From assembly GCF_030811855.1 (NCBI RefSeq), contig NZ_JAUSRN010000003.1, forward strand, positions 1 to 64,000: 64,000 nt of DNA. Reading direction: 5' to 3'. Under the pieces are notes generated by a model. The model was given only the letters and a program-made list of their open reading frames with translations, was not told the origin of the DNA and searched no databases. Numbering within the stretch: the first letter of the stretch is position 1; every line of letters starts with the position of its first letter. The DNA is from Variovorax paradoxus. GTDB lineage: Bacteria; Pseudomonadota; Gammaproteobacteria; Burkholderiales; Burkholderiaceae_C. Both the position numbers and the translations under genes were made by a program. Positions 46,998 to 55,731 of this stretch are shown here, in pieces.

Positions 46998-47459
46998 CTA
47001 CCGCCCGTACGGATTGCGGATGCCGAGGCCCGCCAGGATTTCGATCTCGCGCGCTTCCATTTCCTCGGCGTCGGCTTCGCCGGTTTCGTGGTCCCAGCCC
47101 TGCGCGTGCAGCGTGCCGTGAACCAGCAGGTGCGCGTAGTGCGCGGACAGCGTTTTGCGCAGTTCTTTCGCCTCGCTGGCGACCACCGGCGCGCACAGCA
47201 CCAGGTCGGCCATCACCATCGGGCTTTGCGCATAGTCGAAGGTCAGCACGTTGGTGGCGTAGTCCTTGCCGCGGAATTCGCGGTTCAGGCGCTGGCCCTC
47301 CTCGGCGTCGACGATGCGTACCGTGATCTCGCCGTCCACCTCCAGCGCATGGCGGATCCAGCGTGCCACGCTGTGGCGCGGCAACGCGGCGCGGTGCCGC
47401 TCGATCCCCTTGAAGCGCGGCGCGAATTGCAGCGAGAGAGAAAGCTGGGCCAGTGCCAT
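46998..47459 (-). CDS. ybeY: Endoribonuclease YbeY
   Basis: A 153-residue metal-dependent RNase for 16S rRNA 3'-end maturation and ribosome quality control. The zinc motif is [12 protein letters not shown], and the preceding helix carries [14 protein letters not shown]. The ATG at 47459 lies one base after the phoH stop. phoH-ybeY adjacency is conserved in bacteria, supporting the call. Confidence 0.96.
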   Translation of the reverse strand: MALAQLSLSLQFAPRFKGIERHRAALPRHSVARWIRHALEVDGEITVRIVDAEEGQRLNREFRGKDYATNVLTFDYAQSPMVMADLVLCAPVVASEAKELRKTLSAHYAHLLVHGTLHAQGWDHETGEADAEEMEAREIEILAGLGIRNPYGR

Positions 47460-47460
47460 G

Positions 47461-48408
47461 TCAGTGCGCTCCCGCACGTTTGCGCTGCCCGTCGTAGGCA
47501 TCGACGATCTTGGCGACCAGCGGATGCCGCACCACGTCGGCACTGGTGAAGTGCGTGATCGCGATGCCGTTCACGCGCCGCAGCACGCGCTCGGCGTCGA
47601 TCAGCCCGCTCAGTTGCTGCTTGGGCAGGTCGATCTGGCTCACGTCGCCGGTCACCACCGCCTTGGCGCCAAAACCAATGCGCGTGAGAAACATCTTCAT
47701 CTGCTCGACCGTGGTGTTCTGCGCCTCGTCCAGGATCACGAAGGCGTTGTTCAGCGTGCGCCCGCGCATGAAAGCCAGAGGTGCAATTTCGAGCGCGTTG
47801 CGTTCGAAGGCCTTCTGAACTTTGTCGTAGCCCATGAGGTCGTAGAGCGCGTCGTACAGCGGGCGCAGATAGGGGTCGACCTTCTGCGTCAGGTCGCCCG
47901 GCAGAAAGCCGAGCCGCTCGCCGGCCTCCACCGCCGGGCGCGTAAGCACGATGCGCTGCACCGCGGCGCGCTCCAGCGCGTCCACGGCGCAGGCCACGGC
48001 GAGATAGGTCTTGCCGGTGCCAGCCGGTCCGATGCCGAAGGTGATGTCGTGCTTGGCGATGTTGTCGAGATACAAGGCCTGCGTGGGCGTGCGCGCGCGC
48101 AGGTCGGCGCGGCGCGTGACCAGCATCGCCGCATCCTCGTCGCCGTCGATCATCGTGCCGTCGCCTGCGAGCGTCAGCTGCACCACGGCGGGGTCGATGG
48201 AGCGCTGGGCAATTTCGTACAGTGCCTGCAGCACGTCCATTGCTCGCTGCGCAGGGGCCTTGGGCCCCTCGACCTTGAACTGTTCGTGGCGGTGCGCAAT
48301 CTTCACGCCCAGCGCTTCCTCGATGCGGCGCAGGTGCGCGTCCAGAGGTCCGCACAAGTGGCCGAGGCGCGAATTGTTCAGTGGGGTAAAGGTGTGTCGC
48401 AGAATCAC
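47461..48408 (-). CDS. PhoH family ATPase (YbeZ)
   Basis: A 315-residue PhoH-like P-loop protein. Walker A is [17 protein letters not shown], and Walker B is [13 protein letters not shown]. YbeZ works with YbeY in rRNA processing. It starts at 48408, opposite in direction to ruvA; a palindromic repeat occupies much of the intervening gap. Confidence 0.94.
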   Translation of the reverse strand: MILRHTFTPLNNSRLGHLCGPLDAHLRRIEEALGVKIAHRHEQFKVEGPKAPAQRAMDVLQALYEIAQRSIDPAVVQLTLAGDGTMIDGDEDAAMLVTRRADLRARTPTQALYLDNIAKHDITFGIGPAGTGKTYLAVACAVDALERAAVQRIVLTRPAVEAGERLGFLPGDLTQKVDPYLRPLYDALYDLMGYDKVQKAFERNALEIAPLAFMRGRTLNNAFVILDEAQNTTVEQMKMFLTRIGFGAKAVVTGDVSQIDLPKQQLSGLIDAERVLRRVNGIAITHFTSADVVRHPLVAKIVDAYDGQRKRAGAH

Positions 48409-48484
48409 GCGGTATCCATTTCCATCTTTTTGGCAGCCCTATGCAAGACCAGCCATGCTCGAAAAAACGCAATCCAAAGCGGGG

Positions 48485-48575
48485 AACACCGCGGAACCGG
48501 CTTTGCCGGGCCGCCGGTGTTGCCCCTTTGAGGGGGGAGGCGGCTACACGAAGTGAGCAAGCAACGGGGGTGGGC
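48485..48575. repeat. Palindromic repeat abutting the ruvA start
   Basis: AACACCGCGG (48485-48494) pairs with CCGCCGGTGTT (48511-48521) with one bulge, around an inner CCGGC-TTT-GCCGG stem; a second hairpin CCCC-TTTGA-GGGG follows at 48523-48535, then a constant-looking tail to GGGGGTGGGCC. I recall this sequence family as common in Comamonadaceae. It ends 2 bp before the ruvA ATG. Confidence 0.7.
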
Positions 48576-48577
48576 CA

Positions 48578-49150
48578 ATGATAGGCAAACTCACCGGCGT
48601 ACTGGCCGAACGCAACCCGCCGCAGGTGGTGGTGGACTGCAACGGCGTCGGCTACGAGGTCGATGTGCCGATGAGCACGTTCTACAACCTGCCTGGCACC
48701 GGAGAGCGTGTTTCACTGCTCACTCACTTCGTGGTGCGCGAGGACGCGCAGATTCTCTACGGTTTCGGCACCGCCGAGGAGCGTGCGGCTTTTCGCCAGC
48801 TCATCAAGATCACCGGCGTGGGTCCGCGCACGGCGCTCGGCCTGCTCTCGGGCATGAGCGTGGGCGAGCTGTCGCAGGCCATTACCACGCAGGAGCTCGG
48901 CCGGCTCGTGAAGATCCCGGGCATCGGCAAGAAGACCGCCGAGCGCCTGCTGCTCGAACTCAAGGGCAAGCTCGGCGCCGACATCGGCCTGCCCGCGCAT
49001 GCCGCCTCCGACGCGCAGGCCGACATCCTCCAGGCGCTCATTTCGCTGGGCTACAGCGACAAGGAAGCCGCACTCGCGCTGAAGGCATTGCCCAAGGATG
49101 CGACGGTGAGCGAGGGCATCAAGCTGGCGCTGAAGGCGCTGGCGAAGTAG
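48578..49150 (+). CDS. ruvA: Holliday junction branch migration protein RuvA
   Basis: A 190-residue RuvA: N-terminal OB domain ([20 protein letters not shown]), two helix-hairpin-helix motifs ([36 protein letters not shown]) and C-terminal domain III that binds RuvB. The ATG follows only GGGGGTGGGCC from the repeat, a weak ribosome binding site. It is separated from ruvB by eight genes; ruvC is not in the window. Confidence 0.96.
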   Translation: MIGKLTGVLAERNPPQVVVDCNGVGYEVDVPMSTFYNLPGTGERVSLLTHFVVREDAQILYGFGTAEERAAFRQLIKITGVGPRTALGLLSGMSVGELSQAITTQELGRLVKIPGIGKKTAERLLLELKGKLGADIGLPAHAASDAQADILQALISLGYSDKEAALALKALPKDATVSEGIKLALKALAK

Positions 49151-49172
49151 GTCGAAGGCGCGGGAGCCGGTC

Positions 49173-49793
49173 ATGCCCAATTGCGATTTTTATGCGACGA
49201 AGGAAGACCACGAAGGCTTGCTCACGTGGCTTTTCGCGGAAGAGAGCTGCGACGTGTATGAACTTGCGTCCGACTTCGAGCAGCCACTGAAGTGCTTCCG
49301 CTCTGCGGCGGAGGTGCTGGCGCAATTCGAGCGCAGCTACGCCAACGGCAGAAAGTGGCGCTCCGTGCACCTGCAGCTGTATGTGCGGGGCGCGGGACCC
49401 GTCTTCATGCCCCGACGCGTGGCGCTGGACCCGCAGGCTTGTGGCGGCGCCACCTTCCGCTACAACGCCGATGGATGGGGCCTGGTGCAGCTTTACCTGA
49501 GCTCCGCTTCCGCGGGTGACGTGCGGCTGGAAGACTCGCACACCAATCACAACTCGCTCACGCGCGCGCAATTGTGGGCGGACACAGCGGACGGTCTGGG
49601 CGCGATCGAGGATTGGGACTTCGCAAAGATCACGTCCTTTTCATCCAGGTTCAATCGCGAGATCCGGAAACGCGGTGTCGCCAAGGTCGGTAGCCGGGCC
49701 GTGTTCCCGGGCGCGCTGAAGCTGTGGGACATCGGCGCGGCCATGGGGCCGTACAAGCCCGGCGAGTACACGCTCCAGCGAGCGGAAACGTAG
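49173..49793 (+). CDS. Conserved-looking hypothetical protein
   Basis: A 206-residue soluble protein beginning PNCDFYATKEDHEGLLTWLF and ending KLWDIGAAMGPYKPGEYTLQ. It is rich in aromatic residues, with one HTNHNSLTRAQLW segment that could be a site. No signal peptide or membrane helix. No family is recognised. It follows ruvA by 22 bp on the same strand and converges with the YdeI-like gene (15-bp gap). Its codon use looks like its neighbours. Confidence 0.75.
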   Translation: MPNCDFYATKEDHEGLLTWLFAEESCDVYELASDFEQPLKCFRSAAEVLAQFERSYANGRKWRSVHLQLYVRGAGPVFMPRRVALDPQACGGATFRYNADGWGLVQLYLSSASAGDVRLEDSHTNHNSLTRAQLWADTADGLGAIEDWDFAKITSFSSRFNREIRKRGVAKVGSRAVFPGALKLWDIGAAMGPYKPGEYTLQRAET

Positions 49794-49808
49794 CGCCCGC
49801 GGCGGTAC

Positions 49809-50435
49809 TCAGGGGTGGATCTTCTCGCCCCTGGCGAGCATTTCGACGAACTGCGAAATACGCCGCGCCCGGGTCTCGGGCTTCTTTGCGCCCTGCGTGC
49901 GGAACAGCACCGAATAGCGGTTGCGTGAATCGAGCTTGGCAAAGAAGGCTGCGGCCTTGGGATTTGCGTCGAGGGCGGCCTGCAGGTCCGGTGGCACGGT
50001 AGCGACGCTCTGGGCGTCGTAGGCCACATCCCAGCGGCCGTCGGCGCGGGCGCGGTCAACCTCGGCCAGGCCGGCAGGCTGCATCCGGCCTTCCTGGATC
50101 AGCTTCAGCGCCTTGTCGCGGTTGATCTTCGACCAGGTGCTGCGCAACGTGCGCGGGGTGAAGCGCTGCAGAAAGTGCTTGTCGTCTTCCGCCTTGCGCT
50201 GCCCGTCGATCCAGCCGTAGCACAGCGCAACCTCGAGTGCCTCTGCGTGGTTGACCGACGCGATGCCGCTGTCCTTCCTGGCCATTCGCAGCCATACGCC
50301 GGCTGCGGCGGCATGGTGTCGCTTGAGCCACCGCTCCCATGAGGCGGCGGTGGTGCATTCGACGGGCGTGTCGTGCGGAACGCGCTCGGCCGCCATCGCT
50401 TTCTTTGCCCTTGTACTTGCGCGTGCCGTGCTCAC
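49809..50435 (-). CDS. YdeI/OmpD-associated family protein
   Basis: A 208-residue protein of the YdeI/OmdA group. Core segments are ALCYGWIDGQRKAEDDKHFL, FTPRTLRSTWSKIN and a C-terminal SRNRYSVLFRTQ-like helix. The GTG at 50435 overlaps the upstream stop as GTGA and gives a short basic N-terminus; the ATG at 50396 (195 residues) is an alternative. The family is linked to stress or peptide resistance in a few species, but its function is unknown. Last gene of the seven-gene minus-strand operon. Confidence 0.83.
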   Translation of the reverse strand: MSTARASTRAKKAMAAERVPHDTPVECTTAASWERWLKRHHAAAAGVWLRMARKDSGIASVNHAEALEVALCYGWIDGQRKAEDDKHFLQRFTPRTLRSTWSKINRDKALKLIQEGRMQPAGLAEVDRARADGRWDVAYDAQSVATVPPDLQAALDANPKAAAFFAKLDSRNRYSVLFRTQGAKKPETRARRISQFVEMLARGEKIHP

Positions 50436-51385
50436 GGCACCCACCAGTAGCGCAGCGCATGAAAGTAGATCGGCGCCGCGAAGATCACCGAGTCGAGCCG
50501 GTCGAGCATGCCGCCATGGCCTTCGATCATCGAGCCCCAGTCTTTCACGCCGCGGTCGCGCTTGATGGCCGACATCACCAGACCGCCGAAGAAGCCCATG
50601 AGGCAGATGGTGAGCGCCATCAGCGCGGCCTGCCAGGGGTTGAACGGCGTGGCCCAGTAGAGCGCGGCGCCCAGGGCGGTGGCGCTGGCCACGCCGCCGA
50701 CCAGGCCTTCCCAGGTCTTGGAGGGCGAGAGTTCGGGCGCCACCTTGCGTTTGCCGAAGAGCTTGCCCCACACGTACTGCAGCACGTCGCTGCCCTGAAC
50801 CACGATCACGAGAAATGCAATCAGCAGCAGGTTGCGGCCTTCGAAACCGGGGATCTGCAGCGTGAGAAGCGCGGGTACGTGGCTGATGCAGAACACGCAG
50901 ATCATCAGGCCCCACTGGATCTTCGAGGTGCGTTCCAGAAAGCGCTGCGTGTCGCCGCCCACCGCTGCAAGAATCGGCAGCACGAGAAAAGCGTAGACCG
51001 GAATGAAGATCGAATAGAGCCCGTACCAGTCGATCCACACCAGGAAATATTGCACCGGCAGCCCGATGTAGAAGGCCGCAGCAATCGCATGATGGTCGCC
51101 GCGCCGCGTGTAGGCCAGGCTGATGAACTCGCGCAGCGCGTAGAAGGAGATCAGGTAGAAGAGCACGATTACGCCGCCCTTGCCGAAAGCGAAGGCAACG
51201 CCGATCACCGCCACCATCAGCCACCACGCGTTCACTCGCGCATTGAGGTTGTCGATCACCGAGTTGGGCTGGCCTTGCGCCACGCGCCACTTGAGCAGCG
51301 CGCCAATGGTCGAGGCAAGAATCAGCACGCCGGCAACACCGCCGAACAATTGCAGCGTGGTCTGGGTCGAGGGCGAGATGTTCAT
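50432..51385 (-). CDS. Phosphatidate cytidylyltransferase, YnbB-like
   Basis: A 317-residue integral membrane CDP-diacylglycerol synthase relative. The signature KRDRGVKDWGSMIEGHGG with following LDRLD is intact, as is APELSPSKTWEG. About eight hydrophobic segments precede it. The start overlaps the acyltransferase stop as ATGA. Housekeeping CdsA usually lies with dxr and the bam genes; this one sits in a ynb-like operon, so it is more likely the accessory paralogue that feeds CDP-lipid to the YnbA-like transferase. Confidence 0.9.
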   Translation of the reverse strand: MNISPSTQTTLQLFGGVAGVLILASTIGALLKWRVAQGQPNSVIDNLNARVNAWWLMVAVIGVAFAFGKGGVIVLFYLISFYALREFISLAYTRRGDHHAIAAAFYIGLPVQYFLVWIDWYGLYSIFIPVYAFLVLPILAAVGGDTQRFLERTSKIQWGLMICVFCISHVPALLTLQIPGFEGRNLLLIAFLVIVVQGSDVLQYVWGKLFGKRKVAPELSPSKTWEGLVGGVASATALGAALYWATPFNPWQAALMALTICLMGFFGGLVMSAIKRDRGVKDWGSMIEGHGGMLDRLDSVIFAAPIYFHALRYWWVP

Positions 51386-52110
51386 GGCGTCGTGGTGGCT
51401 GCTTTTTCTTGTTCCGGCACGCGGTCGTATTCGGGGCGCAGGTCGAGCATGGCGGCGCGTGCGCGCGCGATGAAGCTGGCCTTGTCTTCGCCCTCGGCCA
51501 GCTGGATGGGCGCGCCGAAGCGGACCGTGCAGGCGAGTGGAATCGGCACCAGCGTGCCCTTGGGCAGCACACGCTTCAGGTTCTCGATCCACACCGGCAC
51601 CAGACGCACGTTGGGGCAGGCGCGCGCCAGGTGATAGAGGCCGCTCTTGAGCGGCAGCAGGATCTCGTCGCCGGTGTTGCGCGTGCCTTCGGGAAACATG
51701 ATGAGCGAGTCGCCGCCCTCCAGCGCCTCCTTCATCTGATCGACCGGGTTGCCGCCCTGGCCCGAGCCGTCGCGCCGGATCATGAGTGCGTTGAACACGT
51801 CCGCGCCGATGAACTGCCGTACCTTGGAAGCCATCCAGTAGTCCTGCCCGGCCACGGGCCGCGTCAGTGCGCGTAGGTCGGGCGGCAGCGTGGCCCACAG
51901 CAGCACGAAGTCGCCATGGCTCGTGTGGTTGGCGAAGTACAGCGTCTGCTCGGCCTTGGGCGTGGTGCCGCTCCAGATGGCGCGCACGCCGGTCAGCAGG
52001 CCGGCCGCGCCGATGATCAGCTTGCCTGCGACGATGGCGAGCGCGCGGCGCAGCGCCGTGCTTTCGGGCGGCCGCTCTTTTTCGTTGATGTTGTTGTTTT
52101 CTTCAGTCAC
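51382..52110 (-). CDS. Lysophospholipid acyltransferase (PlsC-like)
   Basis: A 242-residue 1-acyl-glycerol-3-phosphate acyltransferase-type enzyme. The catalytic motif NHTSHGD (HX4D) and the glycerophosphate motif MFPEGTRN are present; an N-terminal hydrophobic helix (VAGKLIIGAAGLLTG) anchors it. The GTG at 52110 overlaps the previous gene's stop as GTGA, so the longer ATG at 52158 is not preferred. It is absent from the E. coli ynb set as I recall it, and would supply diacyl lipid for the pathway. Confidence 0.9.
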   Translation of the reverse strand: MTEENNNINEKERPPESTALRRALAIVAGKLIIGAAGLLTGVRAIWSGTTPKAEQTLYFANHTSHGDFVLLWATLPPDLRALTRPVAGQDYWMASKVRQFIGADVFNALMIRRDGSGQGGNPVDQMKEALEGGDSLIMFPEGTRNTGDEILLPLKSGLYHLARACPNVRLVPVWIENLKRVLPKGTLVPIPLACTVRFGAPIQLAEGEDKASFIARARAAMLDLRPEYDRVPEQEKAATTTP

Positions 52111-52547
52111 GACAGGTCCTGTGTCATCAAGGCAAGGAGAAACATCGCGCTCTGGCAAACCACGACGATGGCATGGCGCTGCATGAGCTGCCGGGTGCCT
52201 TGCACGCGGTCATCGAGGGGGCGGAGGGCAGCGGGCGTGTTTGCGTTGCGCAGGCCGAGCCGCTCGAGCGCGCTGTCGAGCGCATCCAGCGAAACGATGG
52301 CGCCGCGTGCTAGGTCGCCGAACAGGGTCTGGTCGAGCCGCAGCCTGAACGCGAAATAGCGCTCGAGTGCGCCCAGCACCGCCACCGCGCCAAAGCTCAT
52401 GGCGGCGGTGGTCGAGAGCGAGCGCATTGTGAGCGCAAGCACCAGCGCTGCAATGCACATGAGTGCAAAACCCCATACTGCCAGCACCGCTGCGGCGCGC
52501 AGCAGCCCGGCCAGCGCCGCGCAGGTGGCGCGTTCGTTGTCAGTCAT
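52107..52547 (-). CDS. Small membrane protein of unknown function
   Basis: A 146-residue protein with hydrophobic stretches at about residues 14-36 (AAAVLAVWGFALMCIAALVL), 42-56 and 122-140, and a soluble middle (RLRLDQTLFGDLARGAIVSL). It overlaps both neighbours (8 bp upstream, 4 bp downstream), so it belongs to the operon. No family recognised; it might assemble or regulate the lipid enzymes around it. Confidence 0.75.
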   Translation of the reverse strand: MTDNERATCAALAGLLRAAAVLAVWGFALMCIAALVLALTMRSLSTTAAMSFGAVAVLGALERYFAFRLRLDQTLFGDLARGAIVSLDALDSALERLGLRNANTPAALRPLDDRVQGTRQLMQRHAIVVVCQSAMFLLALMTQDLS

Positions 52548-53889
52548 GTGGCGGCGCTCCTGGCACAGTGGTGGCCAGCGGCTCGAGCGAGACCCGCCAG
52601 GCCGGGCGCAGCACGATTTGCGGCCGGGCGAGGCGTACCGTGTCCTCGGCTTGCGCCAGACCGCCCGCCGAGCCGTAGCGTCCCAGCCATGCAATGACCG
52701 CCGCGGCGCTGCGCGAAAAGCCCAGCGCGCAGCACACCCATACCGGTGCGCCTTCGGGATTGAGGCGCTGGCCTTCGATGACCGCCGCGGCACGTTGCAG
52801 CCGCACGGTCGGCGGCACCGTCAGGTCGAGGATCGGCACACAGCGCGCATGCGGCACACCTGCGGTCGTCTGCAGCTCGGCGCAAAGGCTCACGAGCCGG
52901 GGCTTGCCGGCAGCGATCCATTCCGCCGTCGTCGGCAAGCGGCCAAGACGCAGGCCCGGCACCACTTCAACCGATGCTGGCAGCTTGTGCGTCCAAAGCC
53001 ACGCATTGACGGCCGCGCCCAGCCGGTAGGGCGCAAAGAGCCAGCGCGCAGCCCAGCCCATGCGGCCGCAGCTGTTCATCTGGAAACCTCGGGCGCCTAA
53101 GCCGATGTAGTTGAGCGCCACCAGCGCCAGAGAAGCCGCGGGCCAGGCGAGCCACAGCCACACACCGCCGCCATACAAGGCAGCCGCAAGAATCAGCGCC
53201 GCGCCGGCGGCATAGAAACCCGCGAGCTTCAAGCGCTGCGCATCGCGCGTGCATTGCCAGGCGCGCCGCATCGATACCGTACGCGCGAGCGGCCACAGCC
53301 AGACACAGAACACGCCGAGTAGCGCGCCCGTGGGAATGTCGATGAAATGGTGCTGCCAGGTCGTGAGTACCGAGGCACAGATGGCGAACGCCCACACGTG
53401 CAGCACCAGCCTTGCCCAGGCGGCGCGAACGAATTGCCGGTACCAGTCCCACAGAATGACCGCCAGCGCAATATGCAGCGAAGGCGCCTGGTTGTAGGGC
53501 TGGTCGAAGCCGCGCAAGGCATTGAAAAGGAATGCCGGTGCGCCTTCCACCGCCGGCTGTCCGAAGCTGAAATGCAGCGGCCAAAGGACGAAGCAGGTGC
53601 AGGCGATGAGCGTGGCGCTCACCAGCCGCAGCGCATGCCGGTCGAGCGTGTGCTTGCTGCGCGCAAGAAAGAGCGAGAGCGCGTAGAAGACGTTGATCGT
53701 CCAGTACGGAAAAATGGTCCAGGCCCAGAAGGGCAGCTGCCGCTCCCATTCGAAGGCCATCGAAGGCACCTGCGCGCGCGTGGTGGCCCACCAGTTGGCA
53801 AGGCCGTAGGTCGCATAGAAGAGCGGCCCCAGGAACACCAGCCACGGGGCGGCCCGCTTCCAGGGGCGCTGCGCCAGCCACTCCTTCAT
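52540..53889 (-). CDS. PAP2 / dual-specificity phosphatase fusion, YnbD-like
   Basis: A 449-residue membrane protein. The N-terminal two thirds is a PAP2-like inositolphosphotransferase domain with about seven helices and catalytic segments QAPSLHIALA and HHFIDIPTGALLG. The C-terminal part is a dual-specificity phosphatase with the CX5R loop VCCALGFSRSAAAV (Cys-Ala-Leu-Gly-Phe-Ser-Arg). Two phosphatase chemistries in one chain suggest removal of two phosphates, or sensing plus removal, in lipid synthesis. The start at 53889 is preferred over 53928, which overlaps the upstream gene. Confidence 0.9.
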   Translation of the reverse strand: MKEWLAQRPWKRAAPWLVFLGPLFYATYGLANWWATTRAQVPSMAFEWERQLPFWAWTIFPYWTINVFYALSLFLARSKHTLDRHALRLVSATLIACTCFVLWPLHFSFGQPAVEGAPAFLFNALRGFDQPYNQAPSLHIALAVILWDWYRQFVRAAWARLVLHVWAFAICASVLTTWQHHFIDIPTGALLGVFCVWLWPLARTVSMRRAWQCTRDAQRLKLAGFYAAGAALILAAALYGGGVWLWLAWPAASLALVALNYIGLGARGFQMNSCGRMGWAARWLFAPYRLGAAVNAWLWTHKLPASVEVVPGLRLGRLPTTAEWIAAGKPRLVSLCAELQTTAGVPHARCVPILDLTVPPTVRLQRAAAVIEGQRLNPEGAPVWVCCALGFSRSAAAVIAWLGRYGSAGGLAQAEDTVRLARPQIVLRPAWRVSLEPLATTVPGAPPHD

Positions 53890-53908
53890 TTCGCGCCAAG
53901 CCCCGAGG

Positions 53909-55684
53909 TCATGCCACCCGCACCGCAAGCGAGACGGTGAAGATGCCCCACTCGTCGACGCGCTGGTCGATCTTGCGGAAACCGGCTTCTTCCACCAACT
54001 GGTCCATCTCGGCCTGCGTGCGGCGGCGCATCACCCAGGCCTCACCCTGGCGGTGGCTGGTGAGCGCGCGCGCAATCATCTCGAGCTGCGGATGCCAGGG
54101 CTGGCCGGTGTAGACCAGGTAGCCGCGGTCTTCCACCGCGTCGCCCACGCCCGCAAGCGAGCGCCGCACCATCTCGTTGTCGGGGAACAGCTCGTAGAGG
54201 CCCGACACCACGGCCAACGTGGGGCGCGGCGTCACGGTGGCCAGGCTGATGCGGTCGAAGGCATCGGCCTGCACGAACTGCGCCACGTCTTCCAGTCCTT
54301 TCTCGGCGATCAGCGCGCGGCCGTCGCGCACGTTGATGTCGCTGTAGTCGCGCAGCAGGATCGAGCTGGCCTTCACGGGGCTCGCAGCCACCGCGTCGAG
54401 CACGTAGCGGCCATGGCCGGCCGCGATGTCCATCACGCGCACCTCGCGGTGCATTTCGGCCAGGCGTTCCATTGCGATGCGGATCAGCTCCTCGACATGG
54501 ATCTTGCGCTGCCGGATGCCGCGCCACCCGATCGAGTTCAGGTAGGTGTTGTCGATGGAGCGGCCCAGCGGGCCCTTGCCTTGCGGGTGGTTGCGGTAGA
54601 CATAGTCGAGCGTGCTGCCCGAATCGAAACCGGTGGCATGGCCCAGCGCGACGCCGCTCGACAGCTTGCCGCCGATGCGCAGGCCGGCGCGCGTCATGGC
54701 CCAGTAGGCGCCGCGCGGCGACATTGGCGCCAGCGGCTCCGCCAGCGCGCGAGACTCGTCCGCGGTGTTGCCGCTGAGGTGCGCCGCGCGCAGGTCGACC
54801 GGCGTGGGCGGCTGGTCGAACAGCTGCAGAATGAATTCCCGAATCGCTTGCACCGCCGGTGCGCGGTCCTTCTCGCCCAGCGTGTCGTGAAAGAAGCCCG
54901 GCAGTTCCATCTTGGTCTTGATGGCGCTGCCCAGCCGCTCGAAGAACTGGTGCTGTGGCTTGTGGTGCACCACCCAGTCCGCGCCCGAGATCAGCAGCTG
55001 CACCGGCAAGGTGATGGCATTGGCATCGGCCACCACGCGGTCGGCCGCTTCATAGAGGCCGAGCAGGATGTTGACGGCAATCGGGCGCGAGATCAGCGGA
55101 TCGCTCTCGTAGCTGGCGATGCGCTCCGGGTCGTGCGTGAGGAACTTCGCCTTCACATAGCTGTTGACGAAGAACAGGCCGCGCAGCTTGTGCATCAGGC
55201 CCAGCCCAGCGCGCGCGAACGGCACGTAGAGCTTGACCTTGAAGGCGGGCGAGGCCAGCGTGAGCCCGCGCACCTTGGGCGCGTAGTCATGCGCCCAGGT
55301 GGAGACCAGCACGGCTCCCACGCTTTGCGCAATCACGTGGACGTCGTGCTCCGCCACGCCGTGCGCGCTGCCGATGTGCTGGACGAAGGTCTGCACGTCG
55401 CGCACGGAGGTCGCAAAGCTCGGGCTGTAGCCGCGCTGGCCCGGCGAGCGCCCGTGGCCGCGCGCGTCCCAGGCAAAGAAGTCGAAATCGGGCAGGTCGA
55501 GTTCGTCGACGAGGTGCGCCATGCGCGCACCATGCTCGTGGCCGCGGTGGAACAGAACGATGGCGCCGCGGCGCGCTTTGCCGGTGGCCGGCCAGTGCCG
55601 GTAGAAGAGCGATTCGCCGTCGTGCGTGCGGAACTGGCGCTCTTGCGGAATGCGTGGGTTGGTGTTGGTGTTTGTGTCGGTCAT
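53909..55684 (-). CDS. Alpha/beta hydrolase - SAM methyltransferase fusion, YnbC-like
   Basis: A 591-residue cytoplasmic fusion. Residues about 15-300 form an alpha/beta hydrolase of the monoglyceride lipase type (AWDARGHGRSPGQRG; nucleophile Ser in IAQSVGAVL, with Ala in place of the first Gly). Residues about 380-580 form a class I methyltransferase (VMDIAAGHGRYVLDAV). A joined deacylase and methyltransferase suggests trimming and methylating one lipid intermediate. The length and order match E. coli YnbC (about 585). The ATG at 55684 begins a Thr/Asn-rich leader. Confidence 0.92.
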   Translation of the reverse strand: MTDTNTNTNPRIPQERQFRTHDGESLFYRHWPATGKARRGAIVLFHRGHEHGARMAHLVDELDLPDFDFFAWDARGHGRSPGQRGYSPSFATSVRDVQTFVQHIGSAHGVAEHDVHVIAQSVGAVLVSTWAHDYAPKVRGLTLASPAFKVKLYVPFARAGLGLMHKLRGLFFVNSYVKAKFLTHDPERIASYESDPLISRPIAVNILLGLYEAADRVVADANAITLPVQLLISGADWVVHHKPQHQFFERLGSAIKTKMELPGFFHDTLGEKDRAPAVQAIREFILQLFDQPPTPVDLRAAHLSGNTADESRALAEPLAPMSPRGAYWAMTRAGLRIGGKLSSGVALGHATGFDSGSTLDYVYRNHPQGKGPLGRSIDNTYLNSIGWRGIRQRKIHVEELIRIAMERLAEMHREVRVMDIAAGHGRYVLDAVAASPVKASSILLRDYSDINVRDGRALIAEKGLEDVAQFVQADAFDRISLATVTPRPTLAVVSGLYELFPDNEMVRRSLAGVGDAVEDRGYLVYTGQPWHPQLEMIARALTSHRQGEAWVMRRRTQAEMDQLVEEAGFRKIDQRVDEWGIFTVSLAVRVA

Positions 55685-55731
55685 CGAATCCCTGTCGCTA
55701 TTGGCTATTGTTTTGTTCGTTGTATTCAGGT

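Noticed and set aside
50432..51385. The housekeeping cdsA gene.
   Set aside because: The catalytic signature fits, but the neighbours are ynb-like genes and not the usual uppS-dxr-bam set, so it is called an accessory YnbB-like enzyme.
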